The notes under the pieces: model-generated | What the model was told of the DNA's origin: nothing | Database searches by the model: none | Seen by the model: only the letters and a program-made list of their open reading frames with translations | In this document: piece by piece, positions 1-9,106 of the stretch | How positions within the stretch are numbered: position 1 is the stretch's first letter | Layout: every line of letters begins with the position of its first letter | Position numbers and translations under genes: made by a program | Origin: Lineus longissimus | Taxonomy: Eukaryota > Nemertea > Pilidiophora > Heteronemertea > Lineidae | DNA length: 64,000 nt | Direction of reading: 5' to 3' | Assembly (NCBI RefSeq): GCF_910592395.1 | Contig: NC_088321.1 | Location: 9,922,001 to 9,986,000, forward strand

Positions 1-144
1 GACTCCATTCGACAGTATGACAGCATCCATCCTGAACCTACTTTAAACCACTTTTATACACCAAGTGAATCTCAGAAAAAGTATGAACAAATGTACATTG
101 CGGGCAGTGTCGTTGGATCTGCGGTGTTATCAAAATTTCTTTAA
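1..144 (+). CDS. Partial small hydrophobic Polinton protein (C-terminus, left arm)
   Basis: The reading frame is open from base 1 and stops at TAA 142-144. It corresponds to the last 47 residues of the 131-aa gene at 9787-10182. The end is hydrophobic (IAGSVVGSAVLSKFL). The 5' part lies outside the window. Five bases separate its stop from the next start, as in the mirrored copy. Confidence 0.8.
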   Translation, partial: DSIRQYDSIHPEPTLNHFYTPSESQKKYEQMYIAGSVVGSAVLSKFL

Positions 145-149
145 AATAA

Positions 150-824
150 ATGAGTGATGATGTGGTATTTGACAATCCTGCCTATGAAGAAGAGTCTGCA
201 TTTGTGGATGCGCAAGATGTCTTAGATCGACAAGGGGCGAATGATGAAATTCTTAGAGTAGAATTGGAAGATAGAACACAAGAAACAAATGATGATGCAG
301 AAAGATACGAGGCAGCAGATCTTATTATTGACCGGATGCAAGAAAAATATGGTGTGGATATAGGTGGTGATCGTGCTATTCTAAGAGAAAAAATTAAATA
401 TAAAGGTAAACAATGGGTTTATCTAGGTCCAAAAGGAGGAACATATAAAATTACAAATGTTGATGGAACACTCAAAGAATTAGAAACAATTACAGGTAGC
501 GGTGGAAGTAAAGAATTTGGTGAATTCTTTACTCCAATGCGTGAAAATGTTGATGATAACATTTCACCTGAAAGAAAAGAAGAGATAGAAGTACTCATTA
601 ATGAATTACAAAGTAACACTGGCGACTCTTGGGGTTCTTGGGGTTCTTGGGATTCTGCTACAACACATGAAAAGTATATGCAAAGAGTGAAAGAAGTCAT
701 TGATGAAGTTGTTCAAGAAGCAAGGGAAAAAGCGGGTAATGAATATTCTGTCAATCAGATTAAAAAAGCGAGAGATGAGATGGCTATAGCATTAACAAGA
801 GAAGCAGCCTTAAAGTCCAAGTAG
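150..824 (+). CDS. Polinton protein of unknown function, 224 aa (left arm)
   Basis: This is a hydrophilic acidic protein with no transmembrane segment. A short central motif (YKGKQWVYLGPKGGTYKI, about residues 88-105) may be a small beta unit. It is followed by a tandem GSWGSWDS stretch near residues 163-172 and a helical, charged C-terminus. The start is the ATG inside AAAATAAATG. The mirrored copy at 9107-9781 has the same length and differs by only a few residues. It lies between the small hydrophobic gene and the collagen-like membrane protein, so a virion role is likely by position. I do not recognise a named family. Confidence 0.75.
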   Translation: MSDDVVFDNPAYEEESAFVDAQDVLDRQGANDEILRVELEDRTQETNDDAERYEAADLIIDRMQEKYGVDIGGDRAILREKIKYKGKQWVYLGPKGGTYKITNVDGTLKELETITGSGGSKEFGEFFTPMRENVDDNISPERKEEIEVLINELQSNTGDSWGSWGSWDSATTHEKYMQRVKEVIDEVVQEAREKAGNEYSVNQIKKARDEMAIALTREAALKSK

Positions 825-841
825 AACATTATGACAAAAAA

Positions 842-1483
842 ATGAAAGAGTCTCAACAAGAACTTGAAAAAGCAGAACAACAAGGTGAAAGAGAAGACAT
901 AACATTTTGGAAGAATCAATTTGAGCATAATGATAGAATGTATAAAAATAGTGTTGAATCCTATAAAGAAATTTATAGATCTCAAGTAGCAAAAATAAAG
1001 AGTTTATTTTTTAGAGAAGATATGACTTTAGGTGAAAAGTTAAGAGAATTATTTAAAGAAAAAGGGCTTACTATCACAAGCATTATTTCAGCCGTTATTT
1101 TAACTATATCTGCGATTGGAGGAACTGTGACTGCAATATTTACATCAAAAAAATCGGGTGGACCTTCTAAGCCAGGAAAACCTGGTAAGCCTGACAAACC
1201 TGGTAAGCCAGGAATTCCTAGTAAAATTACACAAGGTCTGATAAAATTTAAAAATTGGTTACTTTTCTTAGGTTCAAAAGCTCTAGCAGCGCTCCCTGGA
1301 ATTCTAGGAGCCATTGTGTCCACTCTCTTAAAAGCCGCAGCAGGTGTAGTAGGATTTTTAGCGGAGCATTTGATCATCGCAGTGGCGGTCACTATTCTTG
1401 TCATTGTTCAAGTATTGACAAACAATATGGGAGCCATTAAACAAAGAGCAAATAAAATTACTCGTAAAATAAATGAACATTAG
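842..1483 (+). CDS. Membrane protein with collagen-like PGKP repeats, 213 aa (left arm)
   Basis: A charged coiled-coil N-terminus is followed by a hydrophobic segment (SAVILTISAIGGTVTAIF), a collagen-like proline-glycine-lysine stretch (KPGKPGKPDKPGKPGIP) and a long hydrophobic, amphipathic C-terminal half that ends in a membrane-type helix (IAVAVTILVIVQVL). In this arm the upstream ATG (831) is cut off by a TGA after a shorter A run, so the first usable start is 842. The right-arm copy opens five codons earlier. The stop overlaps the start of the next gene. The likely role is a membrane or internal virion protein, inferred from layout. Confidence 0.75.
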   Translation: MKESQQELEKAEQQGEREDITFWKNQFEHNDRMYKNSVESYKEIYRSQVAKIKSLFFREDMTLGEKLRELFKEKGLTITSIISAVILTISAIGGTVTAIFTSKKSGGPSKPGKPGKPDKPGKPGIPSKITQGLIKFKNWLLFLGSKALAALPGILGAIVSTLLKAAAGVVGFLAEHLIIAVAVTILVIVQVLTNNMGAIKQRANKITRKINEH

Positions 1484-2162
1484 GTTCCTCAACACATTAA
1501 GATGTGAACTCCCTGTGAGCATACAACCATTTAAAACGGTAAAAGTTGAAAAGGCTATTATTACTATGACTTACTATAATATTTCAAGGGAATTAAAAAA
1601 TGACCATCTGCGATTTGCGCTTAAAGATAGAGCGAGCTATACGAATCCTGAGTTAATCACTATTCCCAATGGATTTTATACTCCAGTTACCTACAATAAA
1701 GCAGTACAAGAAGCACTGAGTGAAAAAGGGCATTCTGATAAATTTGAGTTGACTTATTTACCCAATGAAGGTAAAATTAAAATTAAAGCCGAGCCTCCAT
1801 TTGCAGTAGTTCTCCATAAAGAACTAGGTGAATTATTAGGAATAACTTTTGAAAACAATGTCTTTCTACACGGTGAAATTACGGGTGATAAACCTTGTCA
1901 ATTTTTACCTCATCATGAGTATAGAATTTCTTGTAATATTGTTGATACGAGTAAAAATTTAGTGAATGGAAAGCGTAGTGATCTTATTACTACATTTGTT
2001 CCCAAAGGTAAATATTACGGAGATATGCATGAATATACCTCCCTGCAAAAAGTAAAGATCAAACAGTATGACCATACTTATATTGAACTTCAAATCAAAG
2101 ATCAGAATGATGAGCCTATTGAATTTTTAACACCTGTTTCAATTGATTTGTTGTTGGAATAA
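1473..2162 (+). CDS. Polinton beta-rich structural protein, 229 aa (left arm)
   Basis: The predicted composition is beta-rich, with no signal peptide and no transmembrane segment. Recognisable features are an early Tyr-Asn-Ile segment, ITIPNGFYTP near residue 63, an FxLxY-x-KIKI block near 100, LGITF near 125 and a C-terminal run of alternating strands (HTYIELQIKDQNDEPI). I recall this arrangement as a conserved companion protein of PolB-containing elements in invertebrate genomes, probably a minor capsid or penton-like component, but no named domain can be proven by eye. The start is AAAATAAATG, overlapping the preceding gene by 11 bases. Homologous fragments occur at 22990-23320 and 54559-55133. 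Confidence 0.75.
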   Translation: MNIRFLNTLRCELPVSIQPFKTVKVEKAIITMTYYNISRELKNDHLRFALKDRASYTNPELITIPNGFYTPVTYNKAVQEALSEKGHSDKFELTYLPNEGKIKIKAEPPFAVVLHKELGELLGITFENNVFLHGEITGDKPCQFLPHHEYRISCNIVDTSKNLVNGKRSDLITTFVPKGKYYGDMHEYTSLQKVKIKQYDHTYIELQIKDQNDEPIEFLTPVSIDLLLE

Positions 2163-2651
2163 ATGACAAACCTTTGTACTGGACTTAGAGAAACTAACCA
2201 AGACATCATTGAAGACTTACAAGACCTTCAGTTTCAGAGTAATTCAAACATTGAAAATATTAATTTAGAATTTGACTCAATAAACACTCAAATTCAAAAT
2301 TTTATAAGCAAACCTGTTATCACAATATATGCAGATGAAAGAGGGGTTCTGCATGGTGATATTGCAGATTTTAGCTTTGGTGATGGCAGTCAAACTAGTA
2401 CAACAGGTTATACCATGATGACTCCTGGTAAAATTATTCGCATGGGAATTACTACAGATGCAAGAAGAGCCTATAAAATTCATGTTATTGTAAATGGGGT
2501 TAAACAAGCATTTATTGAAGGAGACACTATAACAATGACAAAGCAAGTAGATGTTCCTTTAAATCAAAATGATGTGATTAGTTTTCTCAATGAAATTAGG
2601 GCATCTGCACGGTCAACAATTATCTGCCTATTGATTGAATTAGATCTATAA
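2163..2651 (+). CDS. Fiber-like protein: coiled coil plus beta head, 162 aa (left arm)
   Basis: The first 45 residues form a heptad-like coiled coil (Asn, Asp, Leu and Ile at regular spacing, including QSNSNIENINLEFDSINTQI). The rest is beta-rich with no membrane segment. A coiled-coil stalk plus compact head suggests a trimeric spike or fiber; this is inference. The start ATG lies in GGAATAAATG, with the TAA belonging to the previous gene. The stop at 2649-2651 precedes the next TAAATG by a few bases. This arm appears to hold the full-length version, because the right-arm copy has a 2-base insertion that changes its last residues. Confidence 0.7.
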   Translation: MTNLCTGLRETNQDIIEDLQDLQFQSNSNIENINLEFDSINTQIQNFISKPVITIYADERGVLHGDIADFSFGDGSQTSTTGYTMMTPGKIIRMGITTDARRAYKIHVIVNGVKQAFIEGDTITMTKQVDVPLNQNDVISFLNEIRASARSTIICLLIELDL

Positions 2652-2655
2652 ATAA

Positions 2656-2991
2656 ATGGATGACGCCGATGGTGTTGAGGTTGAAGAATTTAGACTTGAA
2701 AAAATTAAAGAAAAAATTACTGAATTAGAGCTGAATATTAGGAAAAGAAAAAAATTACATAACAGATATAAGAAAGCCAGTCAAATCTTGCATGGTTGTG
2801 AAATTGGTATGTATATCACCAGCATCACTGTGGCATCGATTGGTGCAGCGACTGTGATTAGAAATGTAGTAAGCATACCAATTTCCGCCATTTGTACTGT
2901 GTTAGGGTTGTCTGGAAAAATTGTAGTCCCTAAGTTAAGGAAAAAAGAGAAGAAACATCTAGATATTTTAACCAAGAAAAAACGTGTTTAA
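2656..2991 (+). CDS. Helical membrane-associated protein, 111 aa (left arm)
   Basis: The N-terminal coiled coil is rich in Lys, Glu and Leu. It is followed by a hydrophobic region (YITSITVASIGAATVI and VVSIPISAICTVLGLSGKI) and a basic C-terminus. The start is TAAATAAATG, overlapping the upstream stop. After the stop at 2989-2991, a different frame (2991-3074) stays open and reads a helical acidic segment (SRVIDNGTISASEFELIIT) that looks like the natural C-terminus displaced by a frameshift. The gene is therefore probably truncated. The right-arm copy is damaged more severely. Confidence 0.6.
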   Translation: MDDADGVEVEEFRLEKIKEKITELELNIRKRKKLHNRYKKASQILHGCEIGMYITSITVASIGAATVIRNVVSIPISAICTVLGLSGKIVVPKLRKKEKKHLDILTKKKRV

Positions 2992-3074
2992 ATAATGTCA
3001 ATAATTTACTTTCAAGAGTCATTGACAATGGAACTATTTCTGCAAGTGAATTTGAGCTCATCATTACATCCTAG

Positions 3075-3361
3075 TATCCGAAATTGGAAAGAATAAACAA
3101 ATGAATATTAATGTAGATGTCAATTGTGCTTCTACAAAAGGCATCATACTCACTGAAATTTCATCCATTGTTTGATAAATTTTAGCTTCTAGCATAATCC
3201 TCACTTGAGCGAAAATGATAGAAGCAGGGCTTATCACACCCAAAGTATCCGAAATGACATGACTTTCATCTGAGATAATCAGTTTGGGCATAAAGCGAGT
3301 CAGACAAAAGTAGTGTGGGTGTAAATTTATAGGCTTAAGAGCTTATAAAACTATTCCACCA
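3075..3361. other. Polinton flank with a scrambled capsid-gene fragment
   Basis: Bases 3082-3145 match part of the candidate capsid gene (coding-strand counterpart of 12673-12735) with a few differences. They run directly into a short stretch (about 3140-3162) that is the reverse complement of a nearby piece of the same gene (12636-12656). The remainder to 3361 has no recognised gene. The mirrored copy lies at 6592-6878. Confidence 0.6.
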
Positions 3362-4566
3362 GGGCCCGGTTGTTCAAAAGCCCAAAACGCACGTTAGGCC
3401 TAACGGCTATGTTAAATCTCCCCTAACGTAACGATTTGTGTTGCACAAAATAAAATCTGCTAACATGACGTTAATTTTAACGTAGATTTTAAAACACCTC
3501 CAAATGGTATGTTATTTCCCGTGTTAAATTTAACATCAAGATTTGAAGGAAACAAGATGGCCGACAACCCTGTTTTGTTTGGTCCACTTCAGCCAGTTTT
3601 CAGGCCGCCAAGGCAATATTTGCCACGCATTAACCATCTTGAAGTGTTTAATGACAAGAACATTTTTAAGCGATATCGATTTTCTAAGGAGACTATAAAA
3701 ATTTTGTGCAATTTGATGAGGGAGGACCTCCAAAGGCCCACATCAAGGGGACATTTTCTAAGTGTTGAAATTCAAGTTCTCATTGCATTGCGATTTTTCG
3801 CCTCCGGTGCTTTTCTTGAAATTATAGGCGACACCTTCGGAGTGGACAAGGGCACTGTATCACGGTGTATTCGTGACGTTGCAAATATTCTTGATGACGT
3901 TAAAGATGACTTTATTTATTGGCCTGTAACTCCTCGTGAAAGAGCATCCATTAGGGAAGGCTTTTTTGACATTGCTCGCTTTCCGAAAGTGATCGGGTGC
4001 ATCGATTGTACGCACATACGCATCATATGTCCAAGCCAGCCTGAAATCATTCAACCAGCGGTAGAAGATGTACACGTAGATGATCATGATGATGAAATGG
4101 CCATTGACATTGCACCTGTAGCAGATGAAGAACATGTTCATGTACATGCAGAGCAGCAACAGCAGCCAACTGAGCCTCAACCCAGCTATGAAGCATCATT
4201 TGTGAACAGAAAAGGCTACCACAGCCTCAACATTCAAGCTGTCTGTGATGACCAAGGTCAGTAATTCCCATTTTGACTCACCATCACAAAAAAAGTTAGG
4301 TTTTTACTGTGCAAATTGCCACCAAAACTTGACCAAACGCTAAACTTTTGACAGTTGCCTCCATGTTGTTTATTGTGTCATGTGAGTGGAGGTCATGACC
4401 CAGTCAGTCAGTGCAGTGTATGGGATGCTGAATGTGAAATAATATCTTTTTCCTTTGCCTTGATAGACAGTCAGTTACTAGTATATGTCAGTTACTAGTT
4501 TTTCATGATTGGGCAATCCTGGCTATAAATTGAGTGTTTGTAAGGCATAATGTATCCTGTGGTTAT
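3362..4566 (+). mobile_element. Half Harbinger transposon (left arm)
   Basis: It begins with the terminal sequence gggcccggttgttcaaaag followed by AT-rich subterminal repeats built on 'taacg'. It contains transposase exon 1 and most of the intron, and stops at the palindrome junction. Exon 2 and the 3' end are absent on this strand, so this half cannot make transposase. Confidence 0.85.
3509..4257 (+). pseudogene. Harbinger (HARBI1-like) transposase exon 1 only
   Basis: Contains the helix-turn-helix-like N-terminal domain (around TFGVDKGTVSRCIRDV) and the first catalytic Asp in IGCIDCTHIRI, followed by an acidic His-rich insert. Exon 1 ends at a GTCAGT donor near 4258. No exon 2 follows in this orientation because the sequence folds back at 4566. 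It differs from the complete copy in a few residues (for example, Pro-Ala-Val-Glu for Gln-Ala-Val-Gly in the acidic insert). Confidence 0.85.
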
Positions 4567-6591
4567 CTTAGCCGTTATCTTAACATTTCACGTTAAACCT
4601 AAAAATGTCATGTTAACTAACATAACGTTAAAATTGAGTTGTTCAAAGTCATCGCTCTCACTGTCACTAAACTCTGGCGGGTCTCTCTCTCCTCTCATCT
4701 TAGCAATATTGTGGAGTACGAAACATGCTGACGTGATCTTCAATGCTCTGTCTGGCCGCATCCTTATTTCACCATGCAATACATGAAACCTGCATTTTAA
4801 GACACCGAAGGCATGCTCGATTCGAACTCTAGTTGCGCACAGGGAGGTGTTGTATTTAGTCTGTGCATCATTGTTGGGGTGACCATAGGGAGTCATCGAT
4901 AGGTATGGCAGACAGGGGTAACCACTATCTCCAAGTAGAATACCATCTTGGCCCTGTGAGTTGGTGGCATCAAGGTGACGTTTCAGTTCTGAATTTCGGA
5001 AGATGAAGCTGTCATGGCAGGCGCCAGGCCATCTGGCCAACACATTGATGAATTTCCCTAGAAATAAAAGAAGAGCATATGACTTGTTGTTCTGTTGCCT
5101 ACATAAGAAAGGAAACCCTGAATAATTACACACGTTCCAATGGTCAAAGAGGAAACTAGGTCAAACCATGGAGGTTTTATAATACCTCCATGGTCAAACT
5201 AAAATCAGGATTATTAAAACTATTGTTATGTTTTTCTCAAAACACTTTCTACTAATAATTTCCTTGTATGTTTCTGGGGTATGCAGATAATTATGGAACC
5301 TATTTTGATATTAATTAAAAAGATCAAGTTGCAAAATACTGAAAAGTGGATTTATTTAGGAGATTGGCTTCCTCCGAGTTAAGTGAATAACCACAGGATA
5401 CATTATGCCTTACAAACACTCAATTTATAGCCAGGATTGCCCAATCATGAAAAACTAGTAACTGACATATACTAGTAACTGACTGTCTATCAAGGCAAAG
5501 GAAAAAGATATTATTTCACATTCAGCATCCCATACACTGCACTGACTGACTGGGTCATGACCTCCACTCACATGACACAATAAACAACATGGAGGCAACT
5601 GTCAAAAGTTTAGCGTTTGGTCAAGTTTTGGTGGCAATTTGCACAGTAAAAACCTAACTTTTTTTGTGATGGTGAGTCAAAATGGGGATTACTGACCTTG
5701 GTCATCACAGACAGCTTGAATGTTGAGGCTGTGGTAGCCTTTTCTGTTCACAAATGATGCTTCATAGCTGGGTTGAGGCTCAGTTGGCTGCTGTTGCTGC
5801 TCTGCATGTACATGAACATGTTCTTCATCTGCTACAGGTGCAATGTCAATGGCCATTTCATCATCATGATCATCTACGTGTACATCTCCTACCGCTTGTT
5901 GAATGATTTCAGGCTGGCTTGGACATATGATGCGTATGTGCGTACAATCGATGCACCCGATCACTTTCGGAAAGCGAGCAATGTCAAAAAAGCCTTCCCT
6001 AATGGATGCTCTTTCACGAGGAGTTACAGGCCAATAAATAAAGTCATCTTTAACGTCATCAAGAATATTTGCAACGTCACGAATACACCGTGATACAGTG
6101 CCCTTGTCCACTCCGAAGGTGTCGCCTATAATTTCAAGAAAAGCACCGGAGGCGAAAAATCGCAATGCAATGAGAACTTGAATTTCAACACTTAGAAAAT
6201 GTCCCCTTGATGTGGGCCTTTGGAGGTCCTCCCTCATCAAATTGCACAAAATATTTATAGTCTCCTTAGAAAATCGATATCGCTTAAAAATGTTCTTGTC
6301 ATTAAACACTTCAAGATGGTTAATGCGTGGCAAATATTGCCTTGGCGGCCTGAAAACTGGCTGAAGTGGACCAAACAAAACAGGGTTGTCGGCCATCTTG
6401 TTTCCTTCAAATCTTGATGTTAAATTTAACACGGGAAATAACATACCATTTGGAGGTGTGTTAAAATCTACGTTAAAATTAACGTCATGTTAGCAGATTT
6501 TATTTTGTGCAACACAAATCGTTACGTTAGGGGAGATTTAACATAGCCGTTAGGCCTAACGTGCGTTTTGGGCTTTTGAACAACCGGGCCC
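4567..6591 (-). mobile_element. Harbinger transposon, nearly complete, inserted in the Polinton
   Basis: The 5' terminus at 6591 reads gggcccggttgttcaaaag on the minus strand. Within it are exon 1, an intron and exon 2. Near 4567-4610 the AT-rich 'taacggctaag' motifs of the other end begin, but the terminal bases are missing because the palindrome junction falls there. No second (Myb-like) gene was seen in this copy. Confidence 0.85.
4588..6444 (-). CDS. HARBI1-like: Harbinger transposase, two exons, DDE triad intact
   Basis: This PIF/Harbinger (DDE_Tnp_4) transposase cuts and pastes its own element. Exon 1 is 6444-5697 (the preferred start may be the Met at 6396, MADNPVLFG) and ends at donor GTCAGT. 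Exon 2 is 5057-4588 after acceptor TTTCTAG; the phases fit and give about 405 aa (389 from the second Met). Catalytic residues are visible: Asp in IGCIDCTHIRI, Asp in RWPGACHDSF and Glu in RIEHAFGVLKCRFHVL. An acidic His-rich insert separates the first Asp from the rest. Exon 2 lies in the unique palindrome loop, so this is the only complete copy here. The reading frame looks functional, but the element's 3' end is damaged. Confidence 0.85.
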
Positions 6592-6961
6592 TGGTGGAAT
6601 AATTTTATAAGCTCTTAAGCCTATAAATTTACACCCACACTACTTTTGTCTGACTCGCTTTATGCCCAAACTGATTATCTCAGATGAAAGTCATGTCATT
6701 TCGGATACTTTGGGTGTGATAAGCCCTGCTTCTATCATTTTCGCTCAAGTGAGGATTATGCTAGAAGCTCAAATTTATCAAACAATGGATGAAATTTCAG
6801 TGAGTATGATGCCTTTTGTAGAAGCACAATTGACATCTACATTAATATTCATTTGTTTATTCTTTCCAATTTCGGATACTAGGATGTAATGATGAGCTCA
6901 AATTCACTTGCAGAAATAGTTCCATTGTCAATGACTCTTGAAAGTAAATTATTGACATTAT
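6592..6961. other. Mirrored Polinton flank with capsid-gene fragment
   Basis: Counterpart of 3000-3361. Bases 6808-6870 match 12673-12735 inside the capsid gene. Just before them, 6791-6813 is the inverted form of 12636-12656. A 75-codon open frame at 6662-6889 crosses this composite and is probably chance. Confidence 0.6.
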
Positions 6962-7269
6962 TTAAACACGTTTTTTCTTGGTTAAAATATCTAGATGTTT
7001 CTTCTCTTTTTTCCTTAACTTAGGGACTACAATTTTTCCAGACAACCCTAACACAGTACAAATGGCGGAAATTGGTATGCTTACTACATTTCCAATCACA
7101 GTCGCTGCACCAATCGATGCCACAGTGATGCTGGTGATATACATACCAATTTCACAACCATGCAAGATTTGACTGGCTTTCTTATATCTGTTATGTAATT
7201 TTTTTCTTTTCCTAATATTCAGCTCTAATTCAGTAATTCTTCAACCTCAACACCATCGGCGTCATCCAT
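6962..7269 (-). pseudogene. Broken copy of the 111-aa helical membrane gene (right arm)
   Basis: The ATG at 7269 (in TAAATAAATG) is intact, but a 28-base deletion between two 'aatt' repeats near 7232 shifts the frame and causes a stop after 14 codons. Downstream the original frame is open again from 7165 to 6962. The left arm has no such deletion, so the lesion arose after the arms separated. Confidence 0.8.
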
Positions 7270-7290
7270 TTATTTATAGATCTAATTCAA

Positions 7291-7764
7291 TCAATAGGCA
7301 GATAATTGTTGACCGTGCAGATGCCCTAATTTCATTGAGAGAAAACTAATCACATCATTTTGATTTAAAGGAACATCTACTTGCTTTGTCATTGTTATAG
7401 TGTCTCCTTCAATAAATGCTTGTTTAACCCCATTTACAATAACATGAATTTTATAGGCTCTTCTTGCATCTGTAGTAATTCCCATGCGAATAATTTTACC
7501 AGGAGTCATCATGGTATAACCTGTTGTACTAGTTTGACTGCCATCACCAAAGCTAAAATCTGCAATATCACCATGCAGAACCCCTCTTTCATCTGCATAT
7601 ATTGTGATAACAGGTTTGCTTATAAAATTTTGAATTTGAGTGTTTATTGAGTCAAATTCTAAATTAATATTTTCAATGTTTGAATTACTCTGAAACTGAA
7701 GGTCTTGTAAGTCTTCAATGATGTCTTGGTTAGTTTCTCTAAGTCCAGTACAAATGTTTGTCAT
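7291..7764 (-). CDS. Fiber-like protein, altered C-terminus (right arm), 157 aa
   Basis: Identical in plan to 2163-2651: a coiled-coil stalk, then a beta-rich head. A 2-base insertion (a CT dinucleotide duplication near 7339) changes the last dozen residues and ends the frame early. The damage is confined to the C-terminus, but in a beta head it would probably matter. Start context is GGAATAAATG. Confidence 0.65.
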   Translation of the reverse strand: MTNICTGLRETNQDIIEDLQDLQFQSNSNIENINLEFDSINTQIQNFISKPVITIYADERGVLHGDIADFSFGDGSQTSTTGYTMMTPGKIIRMGITTDARRAYKIHVIVNGVKQAFIEGDTITMTKQVDVPLNQNDVISFLSMKLGHLHGQQLSAY

Positions 7765-8454
7765 TTATTCCAACAACAAATCAATTGAAACAGGTGTTAA
7801 AAATTCAATAGGCTCATCATTCTGATCTTTGATTTGAAGTTCAATATAAGTATGGTCATACTGTTTGATCTTTACTTTTTGCAGGGAGGTATATTCATGC
7901 ATATCTCCGTAATATTTACCTTTGGGAACAAATGTAGTAATAAGATCACTACGCTTTCCATTCACTAAATTTTTACTCGTATCAACAATATTACAAGAAA
8001 TTCTATACTCATGATGAGGTAAAAATTGACAAGGTTTATCACCCGTAATTTCACCGTGTAGAAAGACATTGTTTTCAAAAGTTATTCCTAATAATTCACC
8101 TAGTTCTTTATGGAGAACTACTGCAAATGGAGGCTCGGCTTTAATTTTAATTTTACCTTCATTGGGTAAATAAGTTAACTCAAATTTATCAGAATGCCCT
8201 TTTTCACTCAGTGCTTCTTGTACTGCTTTATTGTAGGTAACTGGAGTATAAAATCCATTGGGAATAGTGATTAACTCAGGATTCGTATAGCTCGCTCTAT
8301 CTTTAAGCGCAAATCGCAGATGGTCATTTTTTAATTCCCTTGAAATATTATAGTAAGTCATAGGAATAATAGCCTTTTCAACTTTTACCGTTTTAAATGG
8401 TTGTATGCTCACAGGGAGTTCACATCTTAATGTGTTGAGGAACCTAATGTTCAT
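7765..8454 (-). CDS. Polinton beta-rich structural protein, 229 aa (right arm)
   Basis: Same length as the left-arm copy (1473-2162) with one obvious residue difference in the first 35 residues (Pro versus Thr in AIIPMTYYN). The frame is open. It starts in AAAATAAATG, overlapping the end of the collagen-like membrane gene by 11 bases; its stop TAA is part of the TAAATG of the fiber-like gene. The family, possibly penton- or minor-capsid-like, also survives as fragments in the two other decayed elements in this window, so it is a core gene of this element family. Confidence 0.8.
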   Translation of the reverse strand: MNIRFLNTLRCELPVSIQPFKTVKVEKAIIPMTYYNISRELKNDHLRFALKDRASYTNPELITIPNGFYTPVTYNKAVQEALSEKGHSDKFELTYLPNEGKIKIKAEPPFAVVLHKELGELLGITFENNVFLHGEITGDKPCQFLPHHEYRISCNIVDTSKNLVNGKRSDLITTFVPKGKYYGDMHEYTSLQKVKIKQYDHTYIELQIKDQNDEPIEFLTPVSIDLLLE

Positions 8455-9100
8455 TTATTTTACAAGTAATTTTATTTGCTCTTTGTTTAATGGCTCCCAT
8501 ATTGTTTGTCAATACTTGAACAATGACAAGAATAGTGACAGCCACTGCGATGATCAAATGCTCCGCTAAAAATCCTACTACACCTGCTGCGGCTTTTAAG
8601 AGAGTGGACACAATGGCTCCTAGAATTCCAGGGAGCGCTGCTAGAGCTTTTGAACCTAAGGAAAGTAACCAATTTTTAAATTTTATCAGACCTTGTGTAA
8701 TTTTACTAGGAATTCCTGGCTTACCAGGTTTGTCAGGCTTACCAGGTTTTCCTGGCTTAGAAGGTCCACCCGATTTTTTTGATGTAAATATTGCAGTCAC
8801 AGTTCCTCCAATCGCAGAAATAGTTAAAATAACGGCTGAAATAATGCTTGTGATAGTAAGCCCTTTTTCTTTAAATAATTCTCTTAACTTTTCACCTAAA
8901 GTCATATCTTCTCTAAAAAATAAGCTTGTTATTTTTGCTACTTGAGATCTATAAATTTCTTTATAGGATTCAACACTATTTTTATACATTCTATCATTAT
9001 GCTCAAATTGATTCTTCCAAAATGTTATGTCTTCTCTTTCACCTTGTTGTTCTGCTTTTTCAAGTTCTTGTTGAGACTCTTTCATTTTTTTTTTTGTCAT
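8444..9100 (-). CDS. Membrane protein with collagen-like repeats, 218 aa (right arm)
   Basis: N-terminal charged coiled coil (residues 1-55), first hydrophobic segment about 83-106, collagen-like Pro-Gly-Lys stretch about 112-131, then a long hydrophobic/amphipathic region 146-198 ending in a membrane helix. The start at 9100 (MTKKKMKES) depends on an 11-base A run; the left arm has only 7 and loses this start. The start is not preceded by TAAATG, unlike its neighbours, which suggests translation coupled to the upstream 224-aa gene (6 bases away) or a false start. The likely role is a membrane or internal virion protein (inference). Confidence 0.75.
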   Translation of the reverse strand: MTKKKMKESQQELEKAEQQGEREDITFWKNQFEHNDRMYKNSVESYKEIYRSQVAKITSLFFREDMTLGEKLRELFKEKGLTITSIISAVILTISAIGGTVTAIFTSKKSGGPSKPGKPGKPDKPGKPGIPSKITQGLIKFKNWLLSLGSKALAALPGILGAIVSTLLKAAAGVVGFLAEHLIIAVAVTILVIVQVLTNNMGAIKQRANKITCKINEH

Positions 9101-9106
9101 AATGTT

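Larger units (their letters stand above)
1..4566. repeat. Left arm of giant imperfect palindrome
   Basis: Reading inward, every gene from base 1 to 4566 recurs in reverse at 9930-5387. The sum of paired coordinates is 9931 at the left edge, 9927 after a homopolymer length difference (7 versus 11 A near 834-840/9085), and 9953 after a 28-base deletion in the right arm. The arm contains Polinton genes up to about 3360 and then the first half of a Harbinger transposon. It runs off the window at base 1, so its true length is unknown. Substitutions and indels differ between the arms. Confidence 0.95.

Noticed and set aside
6662-6889. 75-codon plus-strand gene (MPKLIISDES...)
   Set aside because: It crosses a scrambled capsid-gene fragment and runs opposite to the neighbouring genes; no family likeness and no TAAATG start.
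8523-8945. 140-codon plus-strand gene
   Set aside because: Antisense shadow of the collagen-like membrane gene; its length reflects the low-complexity composition of that gene.
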